DNA of 64,000 bases from Cotesia glomerata (GCF_020080835.1 NC_058165.1:19651026-19715025); one strand, 5' to 3'. Shown: positions 47,441-61,007, counted from the stretch's first letter. The notes: generated from the sequence alone by a model not told the origin. Numbers and translations are program-made.

Positions 47441-49395
47441 CACTGATAGAAGAATTTAGTTCTATTTAATAAGATTTAGTAATAGTTACTAAATCATTTA
47501 TTTAAGCCCATTGCCACCAAATAAATATCTAGTATTTAACAAATGATTTATTGCTACGCAATAAATCGTTTATTGGCATCAAACAAATTAATTTTTTAAC
47601 TAATTTTACCGTATAACCTAACTTTTTTACTCAAAATGATTAAAATAAATAATTTTAAGTAAACATATAAGGTATTATAAAAAAAATTAGGAAAACGGTT
47701 AACCCTGAAGGCCATCCCTGCAACCTCCCGCTAATTCCATAGGCACTTAAAATTGCACCAATGACATTTTTGAGCTCTTCGAGCTCAAAAATACAATTTA
47801 TGGGTTATTTTGAGCTCTCCAAGCTCAAAGAGATTGTTTTCCTATGCTTTTGAACTCTTCGAGCTCAAAAGTCTGATAGGGATTTGATGACACTATTTTT
47901 TGAATTTTTAAACCGCAATAACTTTTGAATGAATAAACCGATTTTCGGGCGGTTGGCAGCATTTTCGTAGCGGAAGTTTTTTAAGCTCACAAAGAATCTC
48001 AAATTTTTGAATTGATCGCGCTAGAAAATCGAAGTTATTTTCGAAAATCGGGAAGTTATTCGGTTTTCTTTCGTTCCGATTTTAACGAATCAACCGATTT
48101 TGACCGGACTGGTGGCAGATCTCGACGTTTTTGAGGTTAAGAGCTGATTGATTTTCCCTGACTAACCATCAAGCCGTTGTCAAAAGTTATTCCAAAAAAC
48201 CACGTTGTGAAAAAATTTTTTGAAAGTTTTGATGATTTCTCAAAATCTATTGATCTGAATCAGTTGAAATAGTTTTCAAAATCTAAGTTTGGTCAAGCCC
48301 TTTCGAAAGGGCACTTGACCAAACGATTTTGAAATCGGACCGATTCAGATCAATAAGCGGTTCAATACTTCAAAAAACTGAAACACACATACATACAGAC
48401 ACCGTGGAATAACCTCGCGGCTTGGATAGTTCAATTCCAAAAACTAATCAGCTATTAACCTCAAAAGATCACGTCGACTTGGTTTTGCAAAACCAGTCCG
48501 GTGAAAACAATAACGGTTCCGATTCGTTCGAAAATCTTCGATTTTCGTAGCCGAAAGTTAAAAATAACTCCGAAAATTTCTAGCGCGATCAATTCAAAAT
48601 TTAAGATTCTTTATGAGGCTTAAAATACTGCGTTGAATGCTGCCAACTGCGTGAAAATCGGTTTATTCATTCAAAAGTTATTGCGGTTTAAAAATTCAAA
48701 AAATAGTGTCATGAAATCCCTATCAGACTTTTGAGCTCGAAAAGCTCAAAAGCATAGGAAAACAATCTCTCTGAGCTTGGAGAGCTCAAAATAACCCATA
48801 AATTGTATTTTTGAGCTCGAAGAGCTCAAAAACGCCATTGGTGCAATTTTAAGCGCCTAAGTATGGAATTAGCGGGAAGTTGCAGGGATGGCCTTCAGGG
48901 TCAACCGTTTTCCTAATTTTTTATTTGAGGCATTTATAAAATTTAAAATTAAACAAGTTTTTAACATATCAATAATAGACTAATTGAAAAATTTAAACTA
49001 AACTCCACTGAGAAATGACATATAAGCCATTTGGGACGTATGTGTGTTTTCAAAGGGAAGATAAATCTCCCAAAATCGAGCTGAATAAAATAATCTAAGT
49101 CAGTGAATAGGTTATGTACCACATTGGAATTAAAGCTTAGCCATCTACCGACAATACTTACCAAACAAATATTTAGTAACTACTACCAAATATTATTTGG
49201 TGGAAACAAATATTTATTTTAATATAATAAGGCTTTGTTTATATTAATATAATTAATTTAGAATAAAAAAATAATTTATTAAACTATAACAAATAATATT
49301 GATGGGTAAAAAATATTTTTTTCTCCTAAATAAATGACTAAAAATTTTTGTTAGTAAATCGGTTTATTAATCCGTACTAATTCCTTCTATCAGTG
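47441..49395. mobile_element. MITE family M, interrupted by a foldback element
   Basis: Ends CACTGATAGAAGAATT and AATTCCTTCTATCAGTG are inverted repeats, each next to CA. Arms contain TTTAGTAA and AAATAAAT words. A family J foldback of about 1.24 kb sits in the middle. Confidence 0.75.
47681..48922. mobile_element. Foldback element J, near-complete palindrome
   Basis: Outer arms of about 380 bp (47681-48060 and 48545-48922) are inverted repeats ending AAATTAGGAAAACGGTTAAC. GAGCTC-rich palindromes lie near each end. An inner palindrome at about 48238-48358 includes TTTGGTCAAG and its complement. A short ACACACATACATACAGACAC tract lies off-centre. No coding capacity. Confidence 0.85.
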
Positions 49396-49397
49396 CA

Positions 49398-49955
49398 TGC
49401 TCATAAAAAATTCCTAATGACTCGTCTAAATTCACAATTTAAAAAAAAGTTATATATTATCAAATTTCCTAATACATTTTAATTAAAAAGCAGAAAACAA
49501 AAACTTTTTTCTCAAAAAACAGTCAACAATTGTAATAAAACTTTCCGCGCTAAAAGTTTGCCGTATTGTAGTTACAAAATTCCGCGGGATTAGCGATCCG
49601 GGGCAAGAGGGGTCGGACAGAAAATTAAATTCAAGTTAGTCGGAATAGAATGCAGGAGCGTGGGCGAGGACTTTGTCAAGGTTACAAAGCTGAATTTTCT
49701 AAATGAAATTTCGTAGCCATGGGTGTTTTATTGTCGAGTTGAGAATAAAGGCTTGGATAGACAATGCTGAGGAATTAATTTAAAGTTTGAGTATTCGGTG
49801 AAACATAAAATAAAAATTTATAATAAAAAACAAAGTGAAAATGTTAAGTTGGCGTGAAAAAATCCGCACTGGAGGCTAACTATGTAGAGGTTAACAATTT
49901 CAAAGCTACTTAAAAGGTGGTCGTATGTTACGGAGCCCGGCGTCATCTACATATA
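49398..49955. other. Unique AT-rich sequence
   Basis: No gene, RNA gene or repeat recognised. 49550-49690 is somewhat GC-richer. Confidence 0.3.
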
Positions 49956-49956
49956 T

Positions 49957-50619
<663 letters not shown>

Positions 50620-50930
50620 CAAGGAAAGAAAAATATGGAAATCATTTCTATAATTTTAATGAAATTTTTTCCTATACCATTTTAGGAGCGATTACTTGAA
50701 TTATGGGAATGGTACCCATAATTTTTGGGAAATGTTACTATAATTATGGGAATGGTTCCTATAATTATAGGAACGATACTTATAATTATAACTGTAATAT
50801 CCGCATGATTCCCATAATATATAGGAATAGTTTCTATAATATTATAGGAACCATTCCTACAATATTATGGGAACAATTCCCATAATATTATAGTGATGAT
50901 GCCTAATAATATTGAGATATTTATCATTGC
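50620..50930. mobile_element. MITE family H (H2)
   Basis: Reverse-oriented and longer relative of 30836-30995. It begins CAAGGAAAGAAAAATATGG and contains repeated CCTATAATTATAGG and TTATGGGAATGG words. The right end is not clear. Confidence 0.7.
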
Positions 50931-51296
50931 AACTCAAGTTATTTGTGTCTTTGATGACCACTTTGAAGCATTTGAAATTATTAGTAATTTCGATAATTTT
51001 ACTTGCTTCCAATAACATCATTTAAAATATGTAAAATAAGTAATATTGTTCATATAAATAATAAAAGTTACATACCCAAAAGGTGGATTTAATAAATATT
51101 CAACGTATGTATTGTAAATAAATAATTTGTTTTAAAAATAAAATGAAATTGTAAAAATAAACAATGAATTTCCATATCTACTTTGCTCTTCTAATTGTAT
51201 AGTGAGAAAATATCCCTTTTATTAGAGAAAATTTAGAATTGCTACAATATTTTTCAATATTATCTAACACAATAATAACTGAGTTAGAATAAACAA
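50931..51296. other. AT-rich unique sequence
   Basis: Nothing recognised. Confidence 0.3.
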
Positions 51297-51600
51297 TCCG
51301 AGCAAAAACAGTTTCACTGTAAAAAAATCGCGCCAAGTTCACGTTCATAAGACTATTAAGAAAAAAAAATTTTATTTCTTTACAAAAAGATATAAAATAA
51401 AAAATTAAAAAATCCAAGTAACCGATATGGTTGTATATGATTTTCGAAAATTAAAAAAAATTTTTTTGTAAATTTACAAATTAAAAGAAACAATTTTGGA
51501 ACGTATTTAGTGTGGCTGGTTACAAAATATTTCACTTTTTATGAAATTCCTAAAATCTATCTACTAGGACTTTTAAAAAAAATTAAAGTTCACAATCATG
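51297..51600 (+). repeat. Foldback family O, single arm (O1)
   Basis: Matches the left arm of 58627-59152, from AAAAACAGTTTCACTG to ATGCACACCA, but without the opposite arm. Confidence 0.85.
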
Positions 51601-52029
51601 CACACCAATAAAAACCGATCAAACTTTTAAAACTTTTTAGTCTTATTAGATTAGAAATAGCATAAAATATTCATAGCTGCTCAATTATTTTACTAAAAGG
51701 TTATTTAGACTTAAAACAGATCAAAAATAATTTGAATACTAGACCAAATACAGATGAAAATGTCTTTAAAAGTTCAAATACAGATCAATAAGTTCAAATG
51801 CAGATCATTTAGCGTAAAATCAGTTTAAATTTTTCGACCCGGGTTTCTTAATAATGTATCTAGAGATAGAAAATTTTCGAAATTAAATTTAATTATTATA
51901 AAAGGCAATTAAATTGATATTTTATTATAATTAATTTTAATTTCAAAACTGTAAAATTGACAACTTAAATTACAACAAAATTTTTTGTTATTATTATTAT
52001 TTCAATAATTAAATTAAAAATAATTTTTT
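51601..52029. other. AT-rich unique sequence
   Basis: The phrase AGATCA recurs irregularly (51717, 51781 and nearby). No gene is visible. Confidence 0.3.
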
Positions 52030-52353
52030 TAACTTCCCGCTAAGAAAATTGAAAATTTTCAAAAATCGGGAAGTTATTGGTTTTACCCCGTTTTTCGAAA
52101 ATCGAGTTTTCATCAGATCTCGACGTTTTGAGGTCCTAGGAAGCTTTCCTGACTATTCCCGCGAGGGTGTCACTATGTCTGTGTGTATGTGTGTGTGTAT
52201 GTGTGTGTGTATGTGTGTGTGTGTAAGTACCCGTAAAAAAATTTTCTGATCAGACTATATCAGGCCTGATATAAACCGTCCATATCAGGCCTGATATGGA
52301 AATTGGCCATATCAGACTATATATGCCTTGATATAAGTATATCAGACTATGTA

Positions 52354-53197
52354 CCCGCCCCGGTAAAAAAAATTATATATCATTATATTACATAATTATA
52401 AATGAAAAATGGCCCTATATAATTATGTATAATTATATATAATTATTTCCATAGGAAAAAAAAATCGGCGTGAGTGGAATCGAACCGGGGACCTACCGCT
52501 TGAAAGACTAATTCACTACCCGTTTACCTAAGAGACTTACTTGGAGAACAAAGTTTATTATAACTACAAGTAATGCGAATCGTTTACATGATCGATTCGT
52601 AGTGAACAAAATTTTTTATCTAATTTATTAATTATTAACTGTCAATATTTATATAATAATGGTATCTATATGTAGATTTATAAAATTATCTATGTATACA
52701 TGAAATCGCAAAAATGATTCTACGATATATTGTTCAGGTACTTCGTTGCTTTAAAATTTATAATTTCTTTGAAATTAAAAAAATAATCGAGATAAAATGA
52801 GGATTGAAAGCTTAAATTTTAATGGAATTAATTTTTTAGTATATGGAACTATATATTGCTGGAGGGCCTCGCTAACAATTTTTGAACTTGACAAAACTAA
52901 TAATTTTTGTGAAATTAAATTTTTTTTTTAATTCCTATTATTTCATCCGAAATATACTATATATTAAAAGATTGTTAATCATTGGAGTAACAGACTCTTA
53001 GATAGAAAAAGAGAATGTTTTATGGTAATCACAAAATACTCACTGGAGTTAAAAAAAGTTATATAGAATTCTATATGATTCATATATAATTTTATATGAA
53101 TTATATATACATCTATATAATTATAAATGAATTACATATGCTTCTATATAATTAGATGTGAATCATATATAATGATAAATAGTTTTTTTTATTCGGG
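52354..53197. mobile_element. R-related element, nested in S, with tRNA-like segment
   Basis: Ends CCCGCCCCGGTAAAAAAAA and TTTTTTTTATTCGGG are flanked by TA. The outer parts contain TATATAATTATATATAA and GAAAAATGGCC, shared with element R at 34946-37208. A tRNA-like segment lies near its left end. Confidence 0.65.
52467..52541 (-). other. tRNA-like sequence inside nested element
   Basis: On the minus strand: a D-arm-like TTAGGTAAACGGGTAGTGAA, a loop CTTTCAA and a strong B-box GGTTCGATTCC. Stems pair only partly, so it is tRNA-derived rather than a working tRNA. Confidence 0.55.
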
Positions 53198-54296
53198 TAT
53201 GCCTTTATATGAATACATAAGACTACTTATGTGCTGGTAAGGGTATGAGTATATCAGACCATATGAATCCATATCAAGTTATGTCAACCCTGATCAGGGA
53301 TTTTTTTCTCAAGTTTATCAAAGTATATATAACTTTATAAGGTTATATCAGGGCATATCAGGACCTATTAAAAAATAATGTAAAATTAGATATGAGCATA
53401 TCAAGCTATATCAAGTCTGATATAGACATATCAAATTGATAAGGCTTGATCAGGCCTGATATGGCCAATTTTCATATCAGGCCATATCAGGACATATCAA
53501 AAATTAAATATGGACATATCAGATCATATCAGGCCAGATATGAACATATCAAAAATTTTTATATGGCCTTATCAGCTCATATCAAGCCTGATCAAAATAT
53601 TTTTTCACGGGTATGTAAACCTCTTATAACTTTTGAACGGTTGAACCGATTTCATCGCGGTTGGTGCCATTCGAAAGGGCTTCGCCAAACTTAGATTTTC
53701 TGTTAATTTGAACCGATTCGGACCGATAAATTTTGAGAAATTTGGAGAAATCCAAAAAAAAGTAGGAAAAAAAATTTTTTCTGAAGTGGTTTTTTTGGGA
53801 TAACTTTTAAACGGCTCAACCGATCGATTCCAAAAACTAATCAGCTCTTAACCTTGAAAAACCACGTCGATCGCCGCCAATCCGGTCAAAATCGGTTGAT
53901 TCGTTCGAGAGATATCGTGAACGAAAGAAAACAGAAAAAAGTGTTTTTTCAGAGTTACTCCGAAATTTCTAGTTTGACCAATTGAAACTTAGAAATTATT
54001 TATAAGGCTTAAAAAACTACGTAGAATGCCGCCAACCGCGTAAAAATCGGTCCATTCATTCAAAAGTTATTGCGGTATGAACATTCAAAAAATAGTGTTC
54101 CATGAAACTTCTATCAGACTTTTGAGCTCAAAGAGCTCAAAAGCATAGAAAAGGTATCTTTTTGAGCTCGGAGAGCTTAAAACAACACACAGATTGTACT
54201 TTTGAGCTCGAAGAGCTCAAAAAAGCGGCCAGGTATTAACGGAATTAGCGGAAAGTTGCAGGGATGGCCTTTAGGGTCAACCGTTTTCCTAATTTT

Positions 54297-55270
54297 TTTT
54301 AATAAAATGAAATAAAAAATAAAAAAAAAATAATCTCTAGACGTAATGACGAACCAGGGGTCACTTCAAGACCCATCACGTACAGAAATGAAAGATTAAA
54401 GGTCTTAGAGACCTGTAAGTTATAAAACAAGAAAAAAATAACAGATTGAGATATGTAATAATATACAATCGTAAGAAAAATTACAATTATTATCATTATC
54501 ATCATGAAAATTTTTAAAATAATTTTTCTATAAAAAAAAATGATCTTTTTTCTTCCTTAGTGTTTAAAAAATTAAATTGTTATTAAAAAAGTGCAAATTA
54601 CAGGGAAAAAGCAACAAACAAATCCTCGGTGACGTAAATTAGATGTTTCATCGTTCGGCACCGCCTATAATTTACACGAAGAAAGTCGGTAAGCAGCCGG
54701 TGATTTTGAAATTAGTTTTTCTCGGTATTTTAACAATGAGTGAGTAGTGTGGTCTTAAGAATTTTTGTCGGCACTTCTTCACTCGGATTAAAACTAACAC
54801 TTTTATGGGCATAAATCTTTTTATTAATTTTCCTTTGATTGTTATTGTATTATAGGAGTGTTGGTGTGCAGCAGGTGCCAGGCTACTGTGCATGATTCAA
54901 TAAACCCGGCATATAAATTCCTCTTTTTGGATTTAGCGTTTCGTATAATCATTGACGGGTGTATAAAGGAAGGTCATTTGCATAGTTACGACCCAAGAAA
55001 ATTTTTATAACCATTATCACGCTTCGTCGGGTTTCTCGTTGTATATTGCCGTCAGTTTTAGGCAAAAAAAATTTTTTTATGTTTAGAATTTTATTTTTTC
55101 GTTTAAGTAAATATTAATTCATAAAAAATTAGTATTTTTTTTAGGATAATAAATAAGTAATATTAATCATTGAATTTTAGAAAAATATATCATTAATTTT
55201 TTTAAAAAATATTATTTTTTTTTTTTATTAATTTTTATAGAAAGGTTACAAAAATTTGTCATATATTTAA
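54297..55270. other. AT-rich unique sequence
   Basis: No gene recognised. 54590-55060 is more balanced but has no credible frame. Confidence 0.3.
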
Positions 55271-55765
55271 ATGAATTGTCCTCAATTGCTATCACTGTTT
55301 AAATTTAAGATACCAGTCTTAGGTATGAGAAATCAAACTCCAATGTACATACCTATTGCTAAATCTAACTTATCTCAGGCAGCGCCAATATATCGCATCT
55401 CTAATACAGTGAATCGCTTTTATCAATGGGAACCTGCACTTGATATGTTGAATTGTCCTAATGGCTATGTAACTGCGTTACTTGGCAAACTAGCAACTAA
55501 GTGGCGTTAAAGGTGTGAAATTATGAATTAATAGTTAATAAGTAATTTTTAATAGGTAATAATTAATAAGTAATAAGCAATAATTACTCAGCAATTTTTA
55601 TGAGTATAAATGAATGAAATCACTATGCTAGCTATAAGTCATCTTGTTATACATCAAAAATTTATTTTTCTTATGTACTAACGATTGTATTATTAACCCT
55701 GTTAATGGCCTAGGCTGTTGGGTTTGTTTATTGAAATAAAAATAAAAAAATAAAAAAATACATGT
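55271..55765 (+). mobile_element. LINE 3' end: C-terminal ORF fragment and 3' UTR
   Basis: A 79-codon frame (55271-55510) has the form typical of the C-terminus of jockey/I-type LINE reverse-transcriptase proteins: LLSLFKFKIP, then a basic turn, MYIPIAKSNL and APIYRISNTVN. A short 3' UTR (55511-55735) ends in TTTATTGAAATAAAAATAAA, an A-rich microsatellite-like tail typical of insect LINEs. The copy is strongly 5'-truncated; the catalytic domains are absent. Confidence 0.75.
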
Positions 55766-55784
55766 ATATATGAAAATATATCAA

Positions 55785-55986
55785 AATGACAGTGGTTACT
55801 TAAAAGAAAGCTCTTGATGAGTGTTACATCGGGATGAGCTTATATCTTTAAAAATGTTAATAGTTAAGAAAGTACAATGCAATTTAACAAATATCTTGTG
55901 AAATATTGACATTTTTAAAGATATAAGCTCCCCGGGTTTATACTCATCAGGACCTTTCATTTGAGTACCCACATCAATTTTTCATA

Positions 55987-56074
<88 letters not shown>

Positions 56075-57700
56075 TATTAGGGTGGCGCAAAAAACCGACT
56101 ATTTTTTTTTTTGAGTCTCGAGTGAAAAAATGTTAGTTTTTGATGTTTTAAGAGCCCTCACCAAAGGACATCTTAAAAAAAAATTTTTAAGAGGTCACTC
56201 CAAATTTTTAAAATTTCAAAAATCGTCAAAAATGGAATTTTATTTTTTAAAATTTTTTTTCTCGTTACGGTATAATTTTATAGACCAAAAAAAAATAAGT
56301 TTCTGAAAGTTTCAGTTCAAAATTTAAATTTTGAAAGGTCGCTCATAATTTTTTTTTTTTTTCTTTAATTAGTCATATCGCCGACTTTAAGTGTTGGGAG
56401 TGGTACGTTGGGGTCTTTTTGGTTTGAAAAAATCTTAACCTACGCGGCAAGGTCAAATTTCAACCAAGCTGGTTTCTAAGACCAGCTTGGGATTCGAACC
56501 CACGCCTGGCAGTTGATTAAATAAAATTATTAAATTAAAAAAAAATTATATTTTTTATGTTGTGCTTGATTTTTAGTTCATCTCGTGATGTATTTTTATC
56601 GATTATTGTACTAAATAAAAAAAAAAAAATGCATGGAATTTTAATTTGAATAGTAAAAGGTCGCTCAAAAAAATCTAAACTAATGCACTAATAAATTGAA
56701 AAAAATTATGAGCGACCTTTCAAAATTCAAATTTTGAACTGAAATTTTCAGAAACTTATTTTTTTTTAGTCCATAAAATTATACCGTAACGAGAAAAAAA
56801 AATAAAAAAAATATAAAATTCGATTTTTGAATTTTTAAAAAATTTGGAGCGACATCTTAAAAATTTTTTTTTAAGCTGTCCTTTGGAGAGAGCTCTTAAA
56901 ACATCAAAAACTAACATTTCTTCACTCGAGACTGAAAAAAAAATAGTCGGTTTTTTTGCGCCACCCTATTATATATGTATATATGAAAAATATATGAAAA
57001 TGCATGTTGGTACTCAAATGAAAGCTTTTGATGAGTGTAACATCGGGATGAGCTTATATCTTTAAAAATGTCAATAATTAAGATAGTACAATGCAATTTA
57101 ACAAATATCTTGGGAAATATTGACATTTTTAAAGATATAAGCTCGCCCCGACTTTACACTCATCGAGACAGTTCATTTAAGTACCCACATCAATTTTTCA
57201 TATATTTTATATATTTATATATATGTATATACGAAAAATATATGAAAATGCATGTTGGTACTCAAATGAAAGCTTTTGATGAGTGTAACATCGGGATGAG
57301 CTTATATCTTTAAAAATGTCAATAATTAAGATAGTACAATGCAATTTAACAAATATCTTGGGAAATATTGACATTTTTAAAGATATAAGCTCATCCCGAT
57401 GTTACACTCATCGAGACCTTTCATTTGAGTACCTACATTAATTTTTCATATATTTATATATTTTATATATGTATATACGAAAAATATATGAAAATGCATG
57501 TTGGTACTCAAATGAAAGCTTTGATGAGTGTAACATCGGGATGAGCTTATATCTTTAAAAATGTCAATAGTTAAGAAAGTACAGTGCAATTTAACAAAAT
57601 CTTGTGAAATATTGACATTTTTAAAGATATAAGCTCATCGATGATGTTACATTCATCGAGCCTTCATTTGAGTACCCTACATTATTTTTTCATATATTTA

Positions 57701-57778
<78 letters not shown>

Positions 57779-57971
57779 AAAGTGCATGTGGGTACTCAAA
57801 TGAAAGCTCTTGATGAGTGTAATATTAGAATGAGCTTATATCTTTAAAAATGTCAATTTGTAAGGAGGTACAGCGCAATTTAACAAAATTAATTATTTAA
57901 TGAAGCAGAATTTTAATTTTTTATAGTTTACAAGTCACGGCAGTCACATAGTGACTGGCAAGGTTACCTAG
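55785..57971 (+). mobile_element. Helitron-type element with tandem palindromic units
   Basis: Head-to-tail units of about 240 bp start near 55893, 57105, 57345 and 57595. Each is an inverted repeat (GAGTACC...GGTACTC) around a TA tract and opens with ATCTTGTGAAATATTGAC. The first unit is enlarged by a nested foldback. The array ends in the hairpin at 57940-57959 (one bulged base) and CTAG at 57968-57971. The 5' end is undefined. Confidence 0.75.
56079..56967. mobile_element. Long-TIR foldback MITE nested in a TA tract
   Basis: It begins AGGGTGGCGCAAAAAACCGA and ends with its complement (TCGGTTTTTTTGCGCCACCC plus T). The inverted arms extend about 280 bp each (56079-56362, 56695-56967). ATT stands outside each end, a possible 3-bp duplication. 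The loop contains a T-arm-like B-box (GGTTCGAATCCC on the minus strand near 56490-56502) beside a hairpin AAGCTGGT / ACCAGCTT. No transposase. Confidence 0.85.
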
Positions 57972-58504
57972 TTATAAGTAATTGTACATTAATGCTTATT
58001 AATAATAAAAATAATATATTTTTGAAAAATAATTCATAAAAATAAGAATATGGTAAAAATAAATTATCGCGGGAATAAAAAATTTCAAAGAGGATTCAAC
58101 AGACGAAAGTGACCCTAAGCCCCGGGTTCATAAGTTGTCTATCTACAGACTAAAGGGTATAGAGCCTGAGAGCTCTCGTGCCTGCATCACAATTTAACTT
58201 CTTTACAAAAATAATTATTTTGAGAATAATAAATTAGTCATTGCACCCGGATAGGAACTGGCTGACTCAGAGCCGTTACATATGTGTGTCATATTTATAA
58301 TCCCACATGTCATGTATATCAACTAATCGGCACTCTTTGTCACACGAGCTGGCGTCATCTCAAGATTAAGCGGTTCCCACAATCGCCGCGACCTTTTTGC
58401 CAATTTTAAACGCTACAATTCTTTTAAAAATTTTTTTCACATAAATTTAACAACTTTTTAATTTTATACTATTAAAATTCGTAGATTTATCTTAAAAAAA
58501 CTTG
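57972..58504. other. Unique sequence, no gene supported
   Basis: 58090-58400 is more balanced and unique in the window. No frame or RNA gene recognised. Confidence 0.3.
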
Positions 58505-58626
58505 AAAATACTTATTTAATATAAACAAATTTGTTTGATATAAATTTGGATTACTTTCAACCAAATACTATATTGTTTTGGTTTATTTGATTGAATTCGC
58601 CGATTTATTTCATTCAAAGATTTGTT

Positions 58627-59152
58627 AATCCGAACAAAAACAGTTTCACTGTAAAAAAAATTACGCCAAGTCCACGTTCATAAGACTATTAAGAAAAAAA
58701 ATTTTTATTTCTTTACAAAAAGATATAAAATAAAAAATTAAAAAATCCAAGTAACCGATATGGTTGTATATGATTTTTGGAAATTAAAAAAAATTTTGTT
58801 GTAAATTTAAAAATTAAAAGAAACAATTTTGGAACGTATTTAGTGTGCGTGGTTACGAAATATTTCACTTTTTATGAAATTCCTAAAATCTATCTACTAG
58901 GACTTTTAAAAAAAATTGAAGTACACAATGACGCACACCAAGTACGTTCCAAAATTGTTTCTTTTAATTTTTAAATTTACAACAAAGTTTTTTTTAATTT
59001 CCGAAAATCATACACAACCATATCGGTTACTTGGATTTTTTAAATTTTTTATTTTATATCTTTTTGTAAAGAAATAAAAATTTTTTTAATAGTCTTATGA
59101 ACGTGGACTTGGCGTGATTTTTTCACAGTGAAACTGTTTTTGTTCGGATTTC
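58627..59152. mobile_element. Foldback element O (O2)
   Basis: Two arms of about 230 bp are inverted repeats from CCGAACAAAAACAG to the matching CTGTTTTTGTTCGG, with a short centre near 58855-58925. Each arm contains ACGTTCATAAGACTATTAA. A single arm is found at 51297-51600. Confidence 0.85.
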
Positions 59153-59651
59153 ATTATTTTTTGTAATTATAATAAAAATTGACAATTTTAATTTAATACA
59201 TTTCCGGTGGCAAACTATCCCCTTTAAGCTATAGTTCATGTAAGAGTTATTCTTGCGCCGCCTGGCTTGTGTAATTGCAAGCTGTCAAATATCTTTTTTT
59301 CACTGTAGTTTCCCATCTATTATAAGATTAGCATGCACCCTTATATTATTTAGTCTCTGGCCGTCCGCTTTTTACATAAGAAAAAAGTTAAAATCCAAAA
59401 ATCTGGGTCGCTATAGTTTGTGCTGATTATTTTTAATAATTTTAAATAGAAATTATAAAGATAATTGATAATAATCAAGTAGTACGCGTAATAAAAAGCA
59501 TGAACTACTATTATAAAATATCATATAAAAAAAAATCAAAGTAAATTTGAAAAAAAATTTGTAACCTCAAAAAACCGTTCTGCCTACGGTATATACACAC
59601 TCGGTAGTCTGGCTTGAGAACGGAACTTGGCGCCAGACTCTATCGAGTCTG
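59153..59651. other. Unassigned sequence within the N insertion
   Basis: No gene is visible. A hairpin AGTCTGGC ... GCCAGACT lies near 59608-59640. Confidence 0.35.
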
Positions 59652-59713
59652 TTGATAGTTAACCAATCTCCTTTGAAATAAATCATAAGACGTTTGTGTC
59701 GCTACTAAAGCTA

Positions 59714-59907
59714 CACGGAAAAAAAAATTTCGTTCTAGTAACTTAACTGTAGAGTTACCACAACTATACACAGTTTACTGTTCGTTGTAGAGTTAAAGTA
59801 ACAAAATGTTATTTAGTTTTGATAACTCAATGTTGTTGAGCTCTCAGAGCTCAACGGGATTGTTCTCAGAGCCAAACGGTATAGTTGGGAGCGCTCTACG
59901 TTGCGCA
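59714..59907. mobile_element. MITE family G, left-hand part (G2)
   Basis: It starts CACGGAAAAAAAAATTTCG after TA, inside repeat N. The intact N at 5130-5313 shows the unoccupied site. It contains GTAGAGTTA and GAGCTCTCAGAGCTCAACG. It ends where F2 begins. Confidence 0.7.
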
Positions 59908-61007
59908 CACGGTGAGAAATTTCTGTAGAAATTTACTATGCATACATAATAAGACTGAACCTTAATGACTCAATTCAAAATATTACCATAAAAATTTAAG
60001 AATATCATATTGTACCAATCAATATTTACTAGGGACCATAGTAAATTTCACCATGCAACTGTTACATAAACATATATAAAAAATTTTCGTAAACTGACAG
60101 AACAAAAACTGTTAGTGTGCTTAAAACTTTTCATTATAGTTCCATAGTAAAATTTCTGTTGCTCAGTCGACAATAAAAATTTATAAAAAAGTTTCACATT
60201 TAGTCACGTGTACTCGGTTTAAATTTAAAATTGTGACTATGAAATTTTCAAATGTCCCATAATAAACGTATGCGCGGCAGTCGCGACGCGCGCTCTTTCA
60301 TTTTTTCGTCCTGCTTTGTTTTGTCAACATAAGTCTACAGACGCTATCAGTAGTGGTTAACGGTGTTATGAAAATTGCAATAAACATTAAGTTTTAAATA
60401 AATATTAGTTTATAAATCCATCTACACATGAATAGTTAATGAAAATTTGTAAGATTCATAAATAATAAAATATTTAATAATTTACCGTGAAAAATTAAAA
60501 TGAAAACAAACATTTGATGGTTAACCTGCAACCGACACTTCTAATAATAATAAAAAATAATTTAAAAGTTATATATTGTGTTTATAATTATTCATAATAA
60601 AATTAACTGCCAAAATAAATCCTACGTTCATTGTTAAAAATGAAAAAAAAAATAAAAAACTATATTTTAAAAAATATCTTTTAAAATTATTGCAAACAAA
60701 AATCTTGTTTGGTTTGATATTTTTGATTGCTAAAAACATTTTTTACTCTAAAATTTTTTATTTTTTACAAACATTTTCTTATTTTTTTTGCTATAGTACA
60801 TTCGGAAATTTAAATTATTGCATATTTCATTTTACTATGGTACATTTCAATTTCTACCATTTACTATGTCTGATTTTATTTGTTTCGGAAATTACTATGG
60901 GCCATTGTAAAATTTTATTCTGAGTTAATAAGGTTCACTAGTAATAACTACCATTGTAATATCTAAAATCCATGCAGAATAAAAAATAATGGAAATTTCT
61001 CACCGTG
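59908..61007 (-). mobile_element. MITE family F (F2), uninterrupted
   Basis: Ends CACGGTGAGAAATTTC and GAAATTTCTCACCGTG, 1100 bp, with CA next to each end. It is the reverse complement of F1 without the nested family E element. CATAGTAA/TTACTATG words occur about six times. A GC-rich patch (GTCGCGACGCGCGCTC) marks the middle. Confidence 0.9.

Larger units (their letters stand above)
52230..53611. mobile_element. Inverted-repeat element S, nested in J2
   Basis: Ends CCCGTAAAAAAATTTTCTGA and ATATTTTTTCACGGG are inverted repeats flanked by TA. Both arms are filled with TATCAGGCCTGATA-type palindromes. It is itself interrupted by an R-related element. Confidence 0.75.
52030..54296. mobile_element. 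Foldback family J copy (J2) carrying nested elements
   Basis: The right end (53615-54296) matches the right arm of 48545-48922, including GAGCTC palindromes and AACCGTTTTCCTAATTT. The left part (52030-52227) includes AACTTCCCGCTAAG and a GTGTGTAT-type microsatellite. Element S is inserted at a TA in the middle. Confidence 0.7.
58505..59713 (-). repeat. Dispersed repeat N, interrupted copy
   Basis: Reverse complement of 5130-5313, split after TTTGTTAAT at about 58626 and resuming with GTTGATAGTTAAC at about 59652. The near-identical GTTAAT/GTTGAT at the two edges may be a degraded target duplication. The inserted kilobase starts with foldback O2 and continues with about 500 bp of unassigned sequence. 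At 59713 the repeat is entered by family G at a TA. Confidence 0.7.

Noticed and set aside
47130..47441. 103-codon minus-strand frame
   Set aside because: Lys/Phe-rich translation of AT-rich DNA ending at a MITE boundary; nothing supports coding.
52160..52225. GTGTGTAT tract as Z-DNA or a regulatory element
   Set aside because: It is a simple microsatellite inside foldback family J.
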